Part shown: positions 16,370-24,261 of the stretch, piece after piece | How the letters are laid out: every line of letters starts with the position of its first letter | Position numbering within the stretch: the stretch's first letter is position 1 | Source of the DNA: Akkermansiaceae bacterium UBA1518 | GTDB taxonomy: Bacteria; Verrucomicrobiota; Verrucomicrobiia; Verrucomicrobiales; Akkermansiaceae | Direction: 5' to 3' | DNA length: 25,619 bases | Assembly: GCA_002323895.1 (NCBI GenBank) | Contig: DCQM01000036.1 | Coordinates: 1 to 25,619, forward strand | The notes under the pieces: generated by a model | What the model saw: the letters and a program-made list of their open reading frames with translations, nothing else | Database searches by the model: none | What the model was told of the DNA's origin: nothing | Program-made: the position numbers and the translations under genes

Positions 16370-18031
16370 TCACTTCCAGGTGTAATCGATAGTTACGGCG
16401 TGCTTTCCTGGCGTGAGCGGAATTGGAATAAGGAGTTCGTTTTCGCGGGTGAATGGAGGGAGCTCTGAATTTAGGACGTTTAAGATGAGATCGTCCTCAA
16501 AGCTGAAAGTTCTCTCGCTTCCGCTTTGGACACTTCCACCGCTAAGCACCCGGAAGTAGAGTTGCTCGCCTGCAGAGCCGGGAGAGGGAACGTTGATCGT
16601 AATCGTCCGAGTAAAGCCGGATCCATCATCTTTCGGGGCAGGGTAATCGAGTGCCGCAACCGGGCCAAAGTGATACTTGAAAGTCGGCTGCTGTTGCTTG
16701 TTGAGACTATAGCCTTTGAAGCGCGGTTCCATCTTTCCGTCAGCCTTGTTTGGCCATTTGGAGGTCTGACTCTCAAGAATGGCAAATGGAATGCCGCGAT
16801 TCAGAGTGATCACTTGGTCACCTGCTGGAGGTTGAAAGCCTTGGCCACGGTTGATCCAATGGCGTCCACCGTCAATAAAGTCGCCTTTCCAAATCATGTC
16901 CAGACTCATAGAATCAGCGCTAAAGGCTAAATTGACGCCCTCGGAGTATCCCGCGCCAATGCCCCGAGGGTCGGTGCCAGCGATAAAGTTACGGTAAATT
17001 ATTGCTTCTCCTGCTGGAGCGACTACCGGGATGCTATTTCCGCCGCCACCACGGTTTCCACCTCCGCTGGTCTTGGTATCGGAAAGGTATTGCCTTTTCA
17101 TTTTTGGCCCCTCCCAAGAGAGAGATACATGTTCCTCACCGCTGAGTTCATAATACTCAACTTTGATGTCCACGCGGCCCTTTTTGAGCGCGATTGATCC
17201 TTTGGAAGGCTTGCCGGCAGGGCCAACGTAGTTTCGGGTAATGATTTCTTTTCCGCCTATGGCTAGGGAGCCACCATCATCGGTGTCGTAGGTAAAAGTA
17301 TACTTTCCGTCGCGCGGAACATCGATCCAGCCCTCCCAGACGATCCCATAATTATCGCGACTATTTTTTTTGAGTGCGGCGTGTTGAAGAGATATTAGCC
17401 CCTTTTTCTCTTCCTCTACATTCACTGCCTTTGTCTTACGAAGATCGGTGAGAGTCTTAAAATTACCAAGATGCGTGTAAGAAAGAAGGTCTCGGATTGG
17501 AGGCAGTTTCCGGCTGGAGTCGCTTAGTTTACTCACCTTCATCATCCCGTTCATCAGCTGATAGTGCCCTGGGAACGTGCAGATGTAAGGATAGTTGCCC
17601 TCTTTGCCAGGGGCCTTGAAGAAAATTGTAGTAGCCTCCTTTGGTTGGACCATTCCAGAACTCTTTAAAATTCGAGGGTGACCCTTGGGTTCCCAGTTTT
17701 GTTCAACGCCCTTGTCTCCTAATTTCAGCACCGCATCGATTACCTCTTTTCCTTTATCGCCTCCCTTTTTCTTTCCTGGCGTGCATATGATGAGGTTGTG
17801 TGGAAGACTATCGAGATTTTTAAGAACTAGTTTGATTTTCGCGTTTGGTTTTACGCTAAAACTGGCTTTGTCGTACATCATCTTAGCCTCCATGGTTGTG
17901 ATTACGATCTCTTGATCGATTTTTTCAAAACCCTTCGGGGGCTTGGCGGCGTGAGCTTGAACCGCGGAGAACACAAACGTTAGGAGAGTTAAAACGCGAG
18001 GAGCGGTGAGGTGATTACGATCGTCTTTCAT
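16370..18031 (-). CDS. azurin-like blue-copper protein fused to PA14 domain
   Basis: An exported protein of 553 residues (signal peptide about 1-28, ending AHA). Domain one (about 35-168) is azurin/plastocyanin-like. His78 (LPHNL) and Cys151, His156 and Met160 (YICTFPGHYQLM) reproduce the type 1 copper ligand spacing C-x4-H-x3-M of azurin. Domain two (about 185-312) is PA14-like, with GIVWEGWIDVPRDGKYTF and DTDDGGSLAIGG. After a Gly-rich linker (about 322-332) comes a C-terminal module of about 220 residues (GYSEGVNLAF, FIDGGRHWINRGQGFQPP) that I cannot name with certainty; it resembles modules of other large secreted PVC proteins. It is first in a two-gene unit with the propeller. Electron transfer to or from that partner is inference. 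Confidence 0.87.
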   Translation of the reverse strand: MKDDRNHLTAPRVLTLLTFVFSAVQAHAAKPPKGFEKIDQEIVITTMEAKMMYDKASFSVKPNAKIKLVLKNLDSLPHNLIICTPGKKKGGDKGKEVIDAVLKLGDKGVEQNWEPKGHPRILKSSGMVQPKEATTIFFKAPGKEGNYPYICTFPGHYQLMNGMMKVSKLSDSSRKLPPIRDLLSYTHLGNFKTLTDLRKTKAVNVEEEKKGLISLQHAALKKNSRDNYGIVWEGWIDVPRDGKYTFTYDTDDGGSLAIGGKEIITRNYVGPAGKPSKGSIALKKGRVDIKVEYYELSGEEHVSLSWEGPKMKRQYLSDTKTSGGGNRGGGGNSIPVVAPAGEAIIYRNFIAGTDPRGIGAGYSEGVNLAFSADSMSLDMIWKGDFIDGGRHWINRGQGFQPPAGDQVITLNRGIPFAILESQTSKWPNKADGKMEPRFKGYSLNKQQQPTFKYHFGPVAALDYPAPKDDGSGFTRTITINVPSPGSAGEQLYFRVLSGGSVQSGSERTFSFEDDLILNVLNSELPPFTRENELLIPIPLTPGKHAVTIDYTWK

Positions 18032-18222
18032 GGATATTGTCTAGATGGAGTAATACGGAAGTTCTTTCAAGATCTGACAAAAATAAGTCAAGAACAGCAT
18101 TGGAAGTTTTTGAGAGAATTCAAATCATCGAAAGATTTGACTAGCAAAATCAGTTTTCCGGCCGATCTAAAATTGGCCCTCGCCTGTTGATTGCAAAAAT
18201 GATAAAGTTTCACCCATGGGGG

Positions 18223-18238
18223 AGCTTTAGTAAAAGCT
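18223..18238. repeat. short perfect hairpin upstream of the desaturase
   Basis: AGCTTT and AAAGCT (six pairs) flank a four-base AGTA loop, 42 bp before the desaturase ATG. It could be an operator half-site pair or a leader hairpin. The intergenic region 18032-18280 separates divergent genes and must hold promoters for both; I could not place convincing -35/-10 pairs. Confidence 0.3.
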
Positions 18239-18280
18239 GCTCACAAACCGATAGGTAAGCTTCCAAAACACATATTAGCT

Positions 18281-19390
18281 ATGAATCATCGAATTCCGTT
18301 TTATCGAGTCAACTGGGTAAATTCCTCATTTCTTTTCGTTATTACTGCCTTGGGAGTCATCGCTGCTCCTATCTTCCTGATTAAGCATGATTTGAACTGG
18401 ATCATGTGGAGTATGTTCGGCTTTTATATGATTGCCACCGGTTTGAGTATTACTTTGGGTTATCATCGTCTTTTTTCACACTTATCTTTTAAGGCGACTT
18501 GGCCAGTGCGTCTCTTTACTTTAGTGTTCGGCGCCTGCGCTTTTGAGAATTCCGTCGTGCACTGGGCCTCCGACCATCGACGCCACCATAAGCACACGGA
18601 CCATGATGAGGACCCTTACGATATCTCCAAGGGATTTTTCTGGGCTCACATTGGGTGGATCTTATTTAAACTCAACGCACCCCAACCAATCGATAATGTA
18701 AAAGATCTTCAAAAGGACTCCTTGGTTCGCTTCCAAGATCGTAACTATGTCGCTATTGCTTTTATTGCTGGATTGATTTTACCGGCAGTCGTTGGTTATT
18801 TCGTCATGGGCGGCATGATCGGTGCCCTTGGCGGTTTTCTTGTTGTAGGAGCCCTTCGCGTTGTTTTGGTTCAGCAATCGACTTTCTTCATCAACTCGCT
18901 CTGCCATACCATCGGCAATCAGCCTTATTCAGTCCGTTGCAGCGCTCGCGACAGCTGGATTATGGCCCTGGTAACCTACGGCGAGGGGTATCATAACTAT
19001 CACCATGAATTCCAACACGACTTCCGTAACGGCGTGAAGGCATGGAATTTTGACCCGACCAAATGGGCCATAATGCTCCTCCATAAATTGGGCCTTGTGA
19101 GTAATTTACGCCGTGTTCCCGAGAGCAAGATCATTGGAGCTGAGATGAGGGAGGCTCAGCGCAAGGCCGAGGCAAAGCTCGCTGAGCTTCATGCTAAAGA
19201 TGGGACAATCTGTGAACATGCTATGGCCCGCGTCGATGAACTTTTGGCTAAACTCAAGAGTAACTTGAATGAGTTGGAATCTTCGGTTTCTGAATCACTC
19301 GAAGCTTCTCGCTCTACTGTTCGCCAGTGGCAACGTGAAACCCGCGAACTGGTTCGTCGCCTCGGCGACCTTCGCCTCGTGAATGCTTAA
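18281..19390 (+). CDS. membrane fatty acid desaturase (acyl-CoA desaturase type)
   Basis: A di-iron integral membrane enzyme that introduces a double bond, probably delta-9, into saturated acyl chains and so adjusts membrane fluidity. The three histidine boxes are HRLFSH (62-67), HRRHH (99-103) and HNYHH (238-242), spaced as in stearoyl-CoA-type desaturases. About four membrane helices surround them. After about residue 285 the protein continues for about 85 residues in a charged, heptad-like helical tail (REAQRKAEAKLAELHAKD, VDELLAKLKSNLNELE) that is not part of the catalytic core. It is the first gene of a plus-strand pair; the next start is 8 bp after the stop. Electrons would have to come from a ferredoxin or cytochrome b5-like partner encoded elsewhere. 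Confidence 0.94.
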   Translation: MNHRIPFYRVNWVNSSFLFVITALGVIAAPIFLIKHDLNWIMWSMFGFYMIATGLSITLGYHRLFSHLSFKATWPVRLFTLVFGACAFENSVVHWASDHRRHHKHTDHDEDPYDISKGFFWAHIGWILFKLNAPQPIDNVKDLQKDSLVRFQDRNYVAIAFIAGLILPAVVGYFVMGGMIGALGGFLVVGALRVVLVQQSTFFINSLCHTIGNQPYSVRCSARDSWIMALVTYGEGYHNYHHEFQHDFRNGVKAWNFDPTKWAIMLLHKLGLVSNLRRVPESKIIGAEMREAQRKAEAKLAELHAKDGTICEHAMARVDELLAKLKSNLNELESSVSESLEASRSTVRQWQRETRELVRRLGDLRLVNA

Positions 19391-19398
19391 GCTTCAAA

Positions 19399-19770
19399 AT
19401 GACTGAGGAACGGGATTTAGGGTCACAGCCATTATTGTTGGTTCTCGAGAGCTGGGGGCTCTCAAATCACGATCTCGTCGTGGCCTCACCCGAACAATTG
19501 ACGCACAAACAAGTGCAGCGGGCCTGTCAGGGCAGGAAGTTGACTCTTAAAATGAAGCAAAAGCTTGCGCGGACGCTAAACTTTGCAATTTGGGGAAGGC
19601 TCACCAATAACGAGCGCGAAGAATTTTCAGAATACTTTCCGAAGCACTTATTCAACTACTCCAAGGGTTTTGAAAAAAACGTGTCTGATATTAACGCAGG
19701 AATTTTAATGGGTATTGGGGAGCGAAAATTACGCCGTGATTTCAAGGAAGAGCTTGGGATCCAATCGTAG
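19399..19770 (+). CDS. small helix-turn-helix-like protein of unknown function
   Basis: A 123-residue soluble protein. Residues about 35-62 (QLTHKQVQRACQGRKLTLKM and onward) look like a Cro/Xre-style helix-turn-helix that would bind DNA, followed by EEFSEYFPKHLFNYSKG. I know no functional name for it; similar short proteins ending near an LFNY motif occur, as far as I recall, in Verrucomicrobia and Planctomycetes. It starts 8 bp after the desaturase stop with no Shine-Dalgarno sequence, so it is probably co-transcribed and perhaps translationally coupled. A role in regulating the desaturase or membrane composition is a guess from position only. Confidence 0.72.
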   Translation: MTEERDLGSQPLLLVLESWGLSNHDLVVASPEQLTHKQVQRACQGRKLTLKMKQKLARTLNFAIWGRLTNNEREEFSEYFPKHLFNYSKGFEKNVSDINAGILMGIGERKLRRDFKEELGIQS

Positions 19771-19919
19771 AACTTTTGTTTTTCAATCACGTTTCTCTAA
19801 ACATGTTGGGCCTTTTTGTCTTAAAGGGAATCGATGCTTCTCAATTGTCCTGCTTAATGATATCTTGAGAATTCGAAAAAGGCGGTTCTCCTTTGATGTT
19901 AATCACTAATCTTGTCTCC

Positions 19920-21038
19920 ATGAAAATTCCCTCTCCTGCCAAATGTTCCGTAATCATTGCCTTAATGGCGCACCTAACCTCTTGCGAGGACTCAAAAGCA
20001 CCTCAAGGCAAAACTCAACAAAGGCTTACCACCGAAGAGTTGGCGCGTGATATTGAGTTTGGCCCTTGGATGAGCAAGGCTAAACTGATGTTCGTTCAAG
20101 AGCAGCTTCCCCCTGGGGATTATTTTGTTGAGATTGAGGGGAGGGTTAGCAAAAATGAAAATCAATACCGAGCGATAACGAAAACACTTAACACGGATAA
20201 GTATTTGAGATCGGAAGCGATTTGGGGAATTGAGGCTGGGCCTCTCTGTCAACACGAGATCGATCGCTTGCGGGAAGGGATGGAAAGAAGTAAAAGCCAA
20301 GTCTTCACGGATACCACCGGTAAGGCGATTCATCAGCTCATCATGGTCCTGCCGGCTGGAGCAAGAACTGCAGAAGCACTTAGCCCTAATGTGGCGTCGG
20401 CCGGAGATGCGGTTGGCTCAACAATCTCTGAGCCAATTCTAGAGAGTGGGACACCTCGAACTCCGCCATCGCGATTGCCGACCCCCCTAGTCCAGCCGGT
20501 CGAAGCGATCTCCGAGCCGGAACCAGTAGATTCTTTCAGTGATGCGGATGATGTAGAAAAAATCCTGGGGGAAGCCTCTTCAAGAGAACTGGAACCACGA
20601 CCTACATCTACGTCGGAATCTGTTCCTGAGTCTGCCCTTGTCGATTCTCCGGATGACCCAGCACCGGCCCCTGTCTCGGAAGCCTTAGAGGTGGGTGCAG
20701 CAATCGGGGAACTTGAAACACCCGAGCTCGTTGTTGAACCTGACGATCAAGGGCCTGAACTTGTGGCCCCGCCTCGCGCTGTGATCGTTGTTGACGATGA
20801 AATTATGCTTGAGACAGGAGAAGAGACTGAGGATCCAGTAGCCGATGCCGGATCAACGCCCGATAAATTAGAGCCAGCAACTCCTACCAAATTTGTCACT
20901 TATAAAGTTGTTCGAGGTGATACTCTCAGTGGGATCTCTCGCCGTTACAAAGTATCAGTAGCCGCTATTAAAGAAGCCAGTGGGGTTGAATCTAACGATT
21001 TACGGATCAACCAGATTCTTAAGATTCCAACCCAGTAA
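19920..21038 (+). CDS. LysM-domain lipoprotein
   Basis: A 372-residue envelope protein. The ATG at 19920 is chosen over 19893 because it opens a lipoprotein signal peptide (MKIPSPAKCSVIIALMAH) ending in the lipobox LTSC, so the mature protein should be lipid-anchored. An N-terminal region of about 100 residues has no family I recognise. A long acidic, Pro/Glu/Ser-rich linker (about 150-320) follows. The C-terminus (327-372) is one LysM domain (VVRGDTLSGISRRYKVSVAA), a peptidoglycan-binding fold. This layout suggests a tether between membrane and cell wall. It converges with the pseudoprotease gene, with 17 bp between the stop codons. Confidence 0.87.
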   Translation: MKIPSPAKCSVIIALMAHLTSCEDSKAPQGKTQQRLTTEELARDIEFGPWMSKAKLMFVQEQLPPGDYFVEIEGRVSKNENQYRAITKTLNTDKYLRSEAIWGIEAGPLCQHEIDRLREGMERSKSQVFTDTTGKAIHQLIMVLPAGARTAEALSPNVASAGDAVGSTISEPILESGTPRTPPSRLPTPLVQPVEAISEPEPVDSFSDADDVEKILGEASSRELEPRPTSTSESVPESALVDSPDDPAPAPVSEALEVGAAIGELETPELVVEPDDQGPELVAPPRAVIVVDDEIMLETGEETEDPVADAGSTPDKLEPATPTKFVTYKVVRGDTLSGISRRYKVSVAAIKEASGVESNDLRINQILKIPTQ

Positions 21039-21055
21039 AAACGTCAGGAGTAGAC

Positions 21056-22507
21056 TTACTCTGCCTTGTAGAGCCTTTTAAGAGTCGGTAGGCCTCGTGT
21101 GATAAAATCTTGATCGACGCGGTCGGAGAGAGATTGATCAAGAAAGATTTGATAGGGTTCCTTGTCTGTCTCGATTGTGTGAATTCCGTTTTCTGGAGTA
21201 TCTTCGAGGGTCTTCGCTAGCTCTGGAAGCCCTTCAATAGTCTTTCCATTTACCGATTTGATAATCTGGCTGGCGAGGCGGTCATAACCGATTGTGGCTT
21301 CCGTTGCGACAACGCGGGTGAGAACAACAACGCGCCGCCGGCCTTTTTCGTAGTCTTCTGGGCTACTTAAGACGTCTAGCAAGTTGAGAGGAGCGCGAGT
21401 CGCCCAATCTTTACCAAAGGCCTCAAGGTATGGTCTCGACAGTTCTTGAAATACCAGTCCTCCTTTGATCAAAAAAGGGGGGGCTTCGTCGTAAAGATAT
21501 CCTGGGACCAATGGTGAGGGCGGCTTTTGGAGAATTGCTTCGATGGTCTTCTCTTTGCCGTTGCGCAGAACTTCGATAGATACTTTGGAACCCATGATAG
21601 GGCCTCCACGCACGAGGTGCGGCCAGAAGAGTTTCCCGTAATCTGGATGCTCAAAGTATCCCCTGCGATCAATGGCAAAGCCACTTACATTGAGGATCAC
21701 GTCTCCTTTTTTTATACCGGCTTTAGCCGCAGATCCTTTTGGTAAAACTCGAGTGACATAAAGTCCGCCCTTGTTTTCCGGCAGCTTTAGCCATCCACGA
21801 AAGTGCGGGTCCTCCGTGGTCGTGGTGGCGATCCCAAGACTTGGGAAGCCTTTGTAACTACCGTTCTCGGCATCTTTGAGGAATGCTGAGATAATATCGA
21901 CGGAGATAACATCACAGATCTGGTCTTTCGAATCGTAGCTCGTGAGGATCCCAATGAGCTTTTGACTTTGGAAGGCGGGCAGGGTGAACGAATTACCAGA
22001 AGTCTGCATCGAGGCTTTCACGACGTAGCCAAGAAAGTAGCGCCCGCTCACAAAGGTGCTGAGTAATTCCATCGAACGAATTTTTCCGATTGTGGAAAGT
22101 GGTTCGCCATTAGTTTCGAGTTGGAGGAGTTCGACCTCGTCATCTGGTTTTGCGGGTGGTGCGATCGTGGTGGGTTTAAGGTCAGCAAGAAAACCGAGTT
22201 CTGCATCGGGACTAAGAAGGGCTAGATTTACCTCATAATCAATAGCTGCAACTCGTGCAGGAACGGTTTTGGTGCTATCCGCTGATTGTAGCTCGATATA
22301 AATCGAGTCTGCCGCCATTGCTGCGGTGGTAAGGATACGATTACCAGGAAGAAGGACTCCTAGTCCGCGGCGGGAACGTGGTGGGGTTTTCTCCCAAGGC
22401 TGAGAAGCACTGTATGTCTGGATAGTCGAATTGATCCGGACAAGCGAATCCTCCGGAGCTGCCCGAAGTGGTTGGAGAAAAAGAAGAATGAAGAGAAGTT
22501 TTTTCAT
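21056..22507 (-). CDS. Deg9-like pseudoprotease with PDZ domains
   Basis: An exported protein of 483 residues (signal peptide MKKLLFILLFLQPLRAA; the ATG at 22507 is preferred to an in-frame TTG at 22534). It follows the layout of its upstream neighbour: trypsin-like domain, PDZ (GLYVTRVLPKGSAAKAGIKKGD), then a long C-terminal part with a second PDZ-like unit (GYDRLASQIIKSVNGKTIEGL). That layout resembles the plant Deg9 group. The catalytic triad is broken: the histidine is Ala63 (ILTTAAM for ILTNAHV), the aspartate is Asn94 (VNLALL for CDLALI), and GNSGG has become GNSFT around Ser173. It should therefore not cleave peptide bonds and may be a chaperone, scaffold or regulator. It lies 32 bp after the active paralogue. 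An unbroken C7T6 tract lies within it (21471-21483). Confidence 0.85.
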   Translation of the reverse strand: MKKLLFILLFLQPLRAAPEDSLVRINSTIQTYSASQPWEKTPPRSRRGLGVLLPGNRILTTAAMAADSIYIELQSADSTKTVPARVAAIDYEVNLALLSPDAELGFLADLKPTTIAPPAKPDDEVELLQLETNGEPLSTIGKIRSMELLSTFVSGRYFLGYVVKASMQTSGNSFTLPAFQSQKLIGILTSYDSKDQICDVISVDIISAFLKDAENGSYKGFPSLGIATTTTEDPHFRGWLKLPENKGGLYVTRVLPKGSAAKAGIKKGDVILNVSGFAIDRRGYFEHPDYGKLFWPHLVRGGPIMGSKVSIEVLRNGKEKTIEAILQKPPSPLVPGYLYDEAPPFLIKGGLVFQELSRPYLEAFGKDWATRAPLNLLDVLSSPEDYEKGRRRVVVLTRVVATEATIGYDRLASQIIKSVNGKTIEGLPELAKTLEDTPENGIHTIETDKEPYQIFLDQSLSDRVDQDFITRGLPTLKRLYKAE

Positions 22508-22539
22508 GAATTGCATTTGTTGGAGCTTGGTCAAATCAT

Positions 22540-24030
22540 TTAATCCAGCTGTGAGGCTTTGGTGATACCGACTTGAGCCATGATCCGGTTTTGGGCAGCG
22601 AGCACCTCTGAGCTTGGCACGACTAGAGGCCGATTGCCGCCGTTGAATTCAATGGTGTGGTATTCTGGCGGATTTTGGGCATTCAGAATTTCATGCAATT
22701 GTCGCAAGGTCTTAATTTCCTTTCCGTTGACCTTGGACACGACCATCCCGGTGAAGCCGGACATCCGTGTGGTGAGACGATCGTTTTCAACGCGAGTCAG
22801 GACAACAACGTCTTCCATTTTCTTAAAGAGTCCTCGCGAGACATAGTCAGCGAAGATCTGGCGGAGGCGCCGATCGTTGAATTTAAACGAGGCAAAGAGA
22901 TTAAGATCTAGGGGTTGAAAAACCAGACCCGCGAAAAAGGAGTAGCGGGGGACTTCCTCATATTGGATCGAGTAGATACGTGAATAGGGAAATGCTTTAA
23001 GAGTAATTTCTTTCGTGAAATTTTCGCCCTTTCGGAGTAAGGCAAGTGTGATTTTGTCACCCGAAAATTTGCGTTCCACAATTTCGTTCATATCTACGAA
23101 TTCCCCAGCGATACGGATATTTCCGGCGCTGTCGATAGGATTATCGTCAATGCTAAGAAGAACATCGCCACGCTCAAGGACGCCGTCGGCTGGTCCACCA
23201 GGGACAACATTTGCGACGAGGACGCCTCTGCCGTCAGCGGGGAGTTGATAGGCTTGGCGCATTGCAGGATTGAACAAAGGAAATGGAGAGATCCCAAGGT
23301 CCATGTAGTGATCGTAGCTACCGTCCGAAATGTCCCTGAGGAATCTTTTCACGACTGGTGTAGGGATGATATATCCCACATTGTCAGCCTTCGTATTTCC
23401 TTGAAAAGCGACTCCGACAACCTTGCCGTCCTGAATAACAGGGCCACCCGAGTTTCCTGGATTGATCGCAGCATCGATTTGAATGACGAGATGGGAGTCG
23501 GCACGGGAGTGACTGTAGTTGCTAAAGTCGATTCGTGAGACCACCCCTTGGGTGACTGAGAGTCGTTCGCCGCCAACCGGGTAACCGATAGCACTGACGC
23601 GGCTTTCTAGCGTGGGCATTCCCCCGATATCTAGATACGGAAGTCCTTCAAACGGTTTGAAATCTTGGAGTTCGATGAGAGCTAGATCGCAATCGTGCGC
23701 TATATGTCGTACCCGGGCGACGTGTTTGCGCGAGGAGCCCCGCCGTGTCACAAGAAGCCGGCGGTTATCGGAAACGACGTGGGCATTAGTAAGGATTTGA
23801 TTGGGCCCGATGATGAATCCAGTGCCGGTTCCCCCACTGAAGCGTCCGCTATTCCAAGGAGTCCGGTAGTCAGGAACTTGGGTTGCGACCTCGATTTTAA
23901 CCACTGAGTCGTAAAGTGTCGGTGGTGGAATTATCGGAGAGTTTGGAGGGGCTGGCGGGTCTGTGAGTTGTGCGAGAAGTGTACTGCAGAGAATCAAAGG
24001 CAGAAACATTCGCGTGATTGTTTGCGTCAT
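22540..24030 (-). CDS. Deg9-like periplasmic serine protease (HtrA family)
   Basis: A 496-residue exported protease of the S1C/HtrA class that would degrade or refold damaged envelope proteins. A signal peptide (about 1-21, ending LLAQ) is followed by a Pro-rich stretch and the trypsin-like domain with an intact triad: His84 (ILTNAHVV), Asp115 (HDCDLALIEL) and Ser194 (NPGNSGGPV). A PDZ domain follows (about 245-345, GVLVANVVPGGPADGVLERGD), then an extended C-terminal region with a second PDZ-like unit (TGMVVSKVNGKEIKTL). The phrases HDCDLALIEL, IQIDAAINPGNSGGPV and NVGYIIPTPVVKRFL are those of the Deg9/DegP9 branch known from plants rather than of E. coli DegP. It is the first gene of a two-gene unit with an inactive copy. 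Confidence 0.93.
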   Translation of the reverse strand: MTQTITRMFLPLILCSTLLAQLTDPPAPPNSPIIPPPTLYDSVVKIEVATQVPDYRTPWNSGRFSGGTGTGFIIGPNQILTNAHVVSDNRRLLVTRRGSSRKHVARVRHIAHDCDLALIELQDFKPFEGLPYLDIGGMPTLESRVSAIGYPVGGERLSVTQGVVSRIDFSNYSHSRADSHLVIQIDAAINPGNSGGPVIQDGKVVGVAFQGNTKADNVGYIIPTPVVKRFLRDISDGSYDHYMDLGISPFPLFNPAMRQAYQLPADGRGVLVANVVPGGPADGVLERGDVLLSIDDNPIDSAGNIRIAGEFVDMNEIVERKFSGDKITLALLRKGENFTKEITLKAFPYSRIYSIQYEEVPRYSFFAGLVFQPLDLNLFASFKFNDRRLRQIFADYVSRGLFKKMEDVVVLTRVENDRLTTRMSGFTGMVVSKVNGKEIKTLRQLHEILNAQNPPEYHTIEFNGGNRPLVVPSSEVLAAQNRIMAQVGITKASQLD

Positions 24031-24261
24031 TGGCTAGACGCTACGGTTGCTCTTTGGATTTAAAAGAAGGAAATTTGATTCGTTAGACCGGGGGGTGAAT
24101 TCTGAGGTGTCTCTAAGGTTGAGCTTCCGGATCTAAACATCCGAAAAAATTTTGAGCGATTCTACGGGTGTAATACGTTTTTTAAAAACAGTTTGCACCG
24201 TTTGGGAAGTGATGCATCTTAATAGATAACTCTGATTTTAAGGGTGAAAATATTGTTTATT

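Noticed and set aside
16337..16373. GTG start giving a longer propeller protein with a GTGA overlap
   Set aside because: It would put 12 charged residues before a normal signal peptide; the ATG at 16337 is more likely, although coupling through the overlap cannot be excluded.
18050..18080. TTGTCA and TATTAC before the azurin gene as a promoter (minus strand)
   Set aside because: The spacer is 19 bp, and in this AT-rich gap such matches are expected by chance.
21048..21061. GAGTA/TACTC hairpin between the convergent LysM and pseudoprotease genes
   Set aside because: Only five pairs and no T-run; too weak to call a terminator.
24128..24143. CGGAT/ATCCG hairpin upstream of the fasciclin gene
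   Set aside because: Five pairs followed by A6T4 rather than a T-run, and it lies between divergent genes where a terminator is not needed.
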